From the NCBI GenBank assembly GCA_003510895.1, contig DOKE01000019.1, forward strand, positions 23,248 through 30,540: DNA of 7,293 nt. Direction: 5' to 3'. Within the stretch, counting starts at the first letter, position 1. Every line of letters starts with the position of its first letter. Position numbers and translations under genes: made by a program. The notes below the pieces were generated by a model, which worked only from the letters and a program-made list of their open reading frames with translations, was not told the origin of the DNA and made no database searches. The DNA comes from Candidatus Moraniibacteriota bacterium (lineage in GTDB: Bacteria > Patescibacteriota > Minisyncoccia > Moranbacterales > GWC2-37-73). This document shows positions 5,619 to 7,293 of this stretch, piece after piece.

Positions 5619-6458
5619 ATGACTAACAAAGCTGAAATTACAAAAATCGCAATTTTTCGGAAAAAAGAAATTCGAAAAACTATTCATAATAATGAGTGGT
5701 GGTTTTCGATAATTGATATTATTGAAACTTTAACCGGAACAGATAGATCTAGAAAATATTGGAGTGACTTGAAAAAGAAGCTTATAAATGAAGGATTTTT
5801 TGAAGTGTCCGAAAAAATCGGACAGTTGAAATTAGTCGCGTCAGACGGTAAAATGAGAGAAACAGACTGTGCTAACACTGAAACGGTTTTTCGTATTATT
5901 CAAGGCATTCCATCGCCCAATGCCGAGCCATTTAAGCGTTGGCTGGCTAAAGTTGGCTATGAACGAATCCAAGAAATTGAAAATCCTGAATTAGCCGCAA
6001 AGAGAACCAGAGCTATTTACAAAGCCAAAGGATATTCCGATGTATGGATTGAAAAAAGAATGCGCGGAATTGAAGTTCGAGAGACTTTAACAAATGAATG
6101 GAAAAAGCGCGGCGTAAAAGAAAATCCTGAATATGCAATTTTAACCGCCGAAATTTCCAAAGCAACATTTGGTATGACGCCCAGTCAATATCAAAAATTC
6201 AAAGGCTTAAAAAAAGAAAATTTGCGAGATCATATGAATGACCTGGAGTTAATTTTTACTATGCTTGGCGAGGCCTCTACAACCGAAATTGCAAAGAATA
6301 AAAATGTACAAGGATTTTTCGAAAATAAATTAACAGCAAAAGAAGGCGGGAGTGTTGCCGGCAAAGCCAGGAAAGATTTGGAGAAAAAAAGTGGTAAAAA
6401 AGTTTCAACTAGAGAAAATTATTTGCAAACACCAGAAAACAGAAAGCGATTAAAATAA
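5619..6458 (+). CDS. Bro-N domain protein (DinD / phage antirepressor-like)
   Basis: The 279-residue product belongs to the group of bacterial Bro-N proteins related to DNA-damage-inducible protein D and prophage antirepressors. The Bro-N region (about 8-118) contains EWWFSIIDIIETLTGTDRSRKYWSDLKKKL (26-55) and IPSPNAEPFKRWLAKVGYERIQE (97-119). The rest is the conserved tail typical of this group, with YAILTAEISKATFGMTPSQYQKFKGLKKENLRDHMNDLELIFTMLGEASTTEIAK (172-226) and EGGSVAGKARKDLEKKSGKKVST (242-264). Bro-N domains bind DNA in phage and virus relatives; the role of chromosomal copies is not settled. ATG 5619 is preferred: it lies 7 bases after the manC stop and its product begins close to the family start, whereas ATG 5583 would overlap manC by 29 bases. 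No phage genes surround it. It is probably co-transcribed with manC. Confidence 0.85.
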   Translation: MTNKAEITKIAIFRKKEIRKTIHNNEWWFSIIDIIETLTGTDRSRKYWSDLKKKLINEGFFEVSEKIGQLKLVASDGKMRETDCANTETVFRIIQGIPSPNAEPFKRWLAKVGYERIQEIENPELAAKRTRAIYKAKGYSDVWIEKRMRGIEVRETLTNEWKKRGVKENPEYAILTAEISKATFGMTPSQYQKFKGLKKENLRDHMNDLELIFTMLGEASTTEIAKNKNVQGFFENKLTAKEGGSVAGKARKDLEKKSGKKVSTRENYLQTPENRKRLK

Positions 6459-6530
6459 TTTTTTTACGAAAAACAAAGCTTAAATTAATAATAATCAAGG
6501 TATTTTTTATATGGGCGATTATCTTCAGTA
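6459..6530. other. Gap after the Bro-N gene, no clear terminator
   Basis: The stretch is AT-rich with a T-run (6469-6475 region) and a weak 6-bp inverted repeat, ATAATC (6491-6496) with GATTAT (6517-6522), just upstream of the next -35. No GC-containing stem followed by T's is visible, so manC/Bro-N transcripts may read through or end inefficiently into the next leader. Confidence 0.3.
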
Positions 6531-6559
6531 TTGACTTTTTTCTTTTTTGGGTGTATAAT
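6531..6559 (+). promoter_or_regulatory. Strong sigma-70-type promoter upstream of ribonuclease J
   Basis: TTGACT (6531-6536) and TATAAT (6554-6559) are separated by exactly 17 bases: 5 of 6 and 6 of 6 matches to consensus. It is the best promoter in the window. Transcription would start near 6566, about 363 bases before the ribonuclease J ATG. A promoter this good so far upstream suggests either a separate small RNA or a long regulatory leader. Confidence 0.85.
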
Positions 6560-6565
6560 TAATAC

Positions 6566-6928
6566 ATAGGATAAAACTTTGCTTAAGTTTACTTTATTTA
6601 AGCCATTTTACTTCTTTTTTGTCGGTAAAAACAGTCTTTTTAACTTATTTCTCCTATTGGGAGAAATTTATTGAAGCCCAATTTCGTATTATAGTTAAGT
6701 TAGGAATCTTGTTTTTTATTGGTAAGAAACGTTTTTTAATGGTTTTCAGAGAAACTCAATTTAAGTTTAAAATAAACTCTTTTTTTCAGCGCGTAGTCGC
6801 GATAAAAAATAGGAAACTAACAATCAAAATAGATCATTGTTGAGATAACGTGATCTATAAATTAAGTAGATTTTCACAACTTTAATAATTAAAAATATTT
6901 GTGAACATTACTTTTGTTAATAAAAAAT
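6566..6928 (+). promoter_or_regulatory. Long structured 5' leader of ribonuclease J (or an unrecognised small RNA)
   Basis: No credible protein is encoded here. Successive hairpins can be drawn: 6581-6603 (GCTTAAGT with ATTTAAGC, one G-T pair); 6647-6667 (ATTTCTCC with GGAGAAAT, loop TATTG); 6764-6778 (AGTTTA with TAAACT); 6790-6801 (CGCG-TAGT-CGCG, flanked by a T-run and an A-run that could extend it); 6831-6856 (AGATCA with TGATCT plus inner GTT/AAC); and 6873-6905 (TTCACAA with TTGTGAA), ending 23 bases before the ATG. I did not recognise tmRNA, RNase P RNA, 6S, SRP RNA or a known riboswitch by conserved motifs. RNase mRNAs such as E. coli rne carry structured leaders that allow the enzyme to control its own message; a similar role here is inference. 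Confidence 0.5.
6764..6786 (+). terminator. Possible weak terminator or attenuator in the leader
   Basis: AGTTTA (6764-6769) pairs with TAAACT (6773-6778) around loop AAA, followed after one C by seven T's (6780-6786). The stem has only one G-C pair, so it is weak, but the layout is terminator-like. AGTTT (6764-6768) could instead pair with AAACT (6752-6756), an alternative that would break the first stem. If it functions, a leader RNA of about 220 bases would be released from the 6531-6559 promoter. Confidence 0.3.
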
Positions 6929-7293
6929 ATGATAGAAAAAAAACAAGAAAGCGGTTTGACCGCAAAAAACAATCCCGCTCCGCATAGGAAACCGGGAAAA
7001 AATTCTCCAAGACAACGATCCGGTCACCATAATAAAAATAACGGAGCGTATAATCTTTCGGGAGGGAAAAAAAGATTCAGTCAATCTAATCCTTCTCAGG
7101 AAAATCCGAAAAGCGCGCATTTGCGCATCACTCCATTGGGAGGCAATGAGGAAGTGGGAAGAAATATGACCATTTTCGAATATGGCGGAGATATTATAAT
7201 TTTGGATATGGGAATTCAATTTCCAGAAGAAGATATGCCCGGAGTAGATTACATCGTTCCGGACGCATCTTATTTAAAGGGAAAAGAAGACAG
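6929..7293 (+). CDS. rnj: Ribonuclease J (N-terminal part, cut by window end)
   Basis: The first 121 codons are visible. Residues 1-63 form a polar, basic, low-complexity tail (many Lys, Arg, Asn, Ser, Pro, Gly, plus HH) and probably have no fixed fold. From residue 65, LRITPLGGNEEVGRNMTIFEYGGDIIILDMGIQFPEEDMPGVDYIVPD matches the beginning of the metallo-beta-lactamase domain of ribonuclease J. This enzyme combines 5'-3' exonuclease and endonuclease activity in mRNA decay and rRNA maturation. The catalytic HxHxDH motif lies beyond the window, so completeness and activity cannot be checked. ATG 6929 is the only reasonable start: an in-frame stop lies at 6902-6904 and only TTG 6914 falls between. 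The preceding bases are AT-rich without a Shine-Dalgarno core. The gene sits behind a strong promoter and a long structured leader. Confidence 0.93.
   Translation, partial: MIEKKQESGLTAKNNPAPHRKPGKNSPRQRSGHHNKNNGAYNLSGGKKRFSQSNPSQENPKSAHLRITPLGGNEEVGRNMTIFEYGGDIIILDMGIQFPEEDMPGVDYIVPDASYLKGKED

Noticed and set aside
6831..6839. AGATCATTG matching the start of the left arm of the 3981-4134 repeat
   Set aside because: Only nine bases match and the following sequence differs; chance is likely in AT-rich DNA.
6619..6843. 74-codon open frame from TTG in the RNase J leader
   Set aside because: Product is Phe/Lys/Ile-rich without a recognisable motif, starts at TTG with no ribosome binding site, and crosses the hairpins of the leader.
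6917..7219. 100-codon minus-strand open frame opposite ribonuclease J
   Set aside because: Antisense to conserved RNase J residues; no domain.

Overview
The window looks like chromosome from a low-GC member of the Candidate Phyla Radiation (Patescibacteria), most likely within Parcubacteria. This rests on gene content and protein style: secG followed by a family-5 solute-binding protein; a short secreted protein opening with the WTEP...APPGGN...API segment I associate with Parcubacteria; a compact glucose-6-phosphate isomerase; a Bro-N domain protein; and a ribonuclease J with a long basic N-terminal tail. TGA acts as a normal stop (ends of the secreted protein and of manC), so this is not a lineage that reads TGA as glycine. 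No 16S or ribosomal protein gene is present, so the placement is inference.

Layout. 1-128: 3' end of secG. 172-1857: membrane-anchored peptide/nickel-type ABC substrate-binding protein. 1886-1894: extended -10 promoter. 1937-2602: secreted, cysteine-rich protein of unknown function. 2695-2728: strong bidirectional terminator shared with the convergent gene. 2749-3948 (minus): glucose-6-phosphate isomerase. 3949-4228: divergent intergenic region holding a 154-bp nested inverted-repeat structure, a 9-bp-arm palindrome and promoter-like signals facing both ways. 4229-5611: bifunctional mannose-1-phosphate guanylyltransferase / mannose-6-phosphate isomerase. 5619-6458: Bro-N (DinD/antirepressor-like) protein directly behind manC. 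6459-6928: 470 bp without a credible gene, carrying a near-consensus promoter and a series of hairpins. 6929 to the end: start of ribonuclease J, cut by the window edge.

How the genes fit together. The divergent pair pgi and manC are metabolically linked: PGI makes fructose-6-phosphate, the manC C-terminal cupin domain converts it to mannose-6-phosphate, and the N-terminal domain makes GDP-mannose from mannose-1-phosphate. A phosphomannomutase is needed and is not in the window. GDP-mannose would feed surface glycan synthesis. The secG/SBP pair concerns export and uptake, in keeping with a host- or community-dependent small cell. The RNase J leader may be a structured, possibly self-regulating 5' UTR.

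I found no clear new defence or mobile system. The most unusual signals are non-coding: the nested inverted repeat at 3981-4134, the palindrome at 4145-4167, and the structured leader before ribonuclease J. None of the genes has a convincing Shine-Dalgarno sequence.
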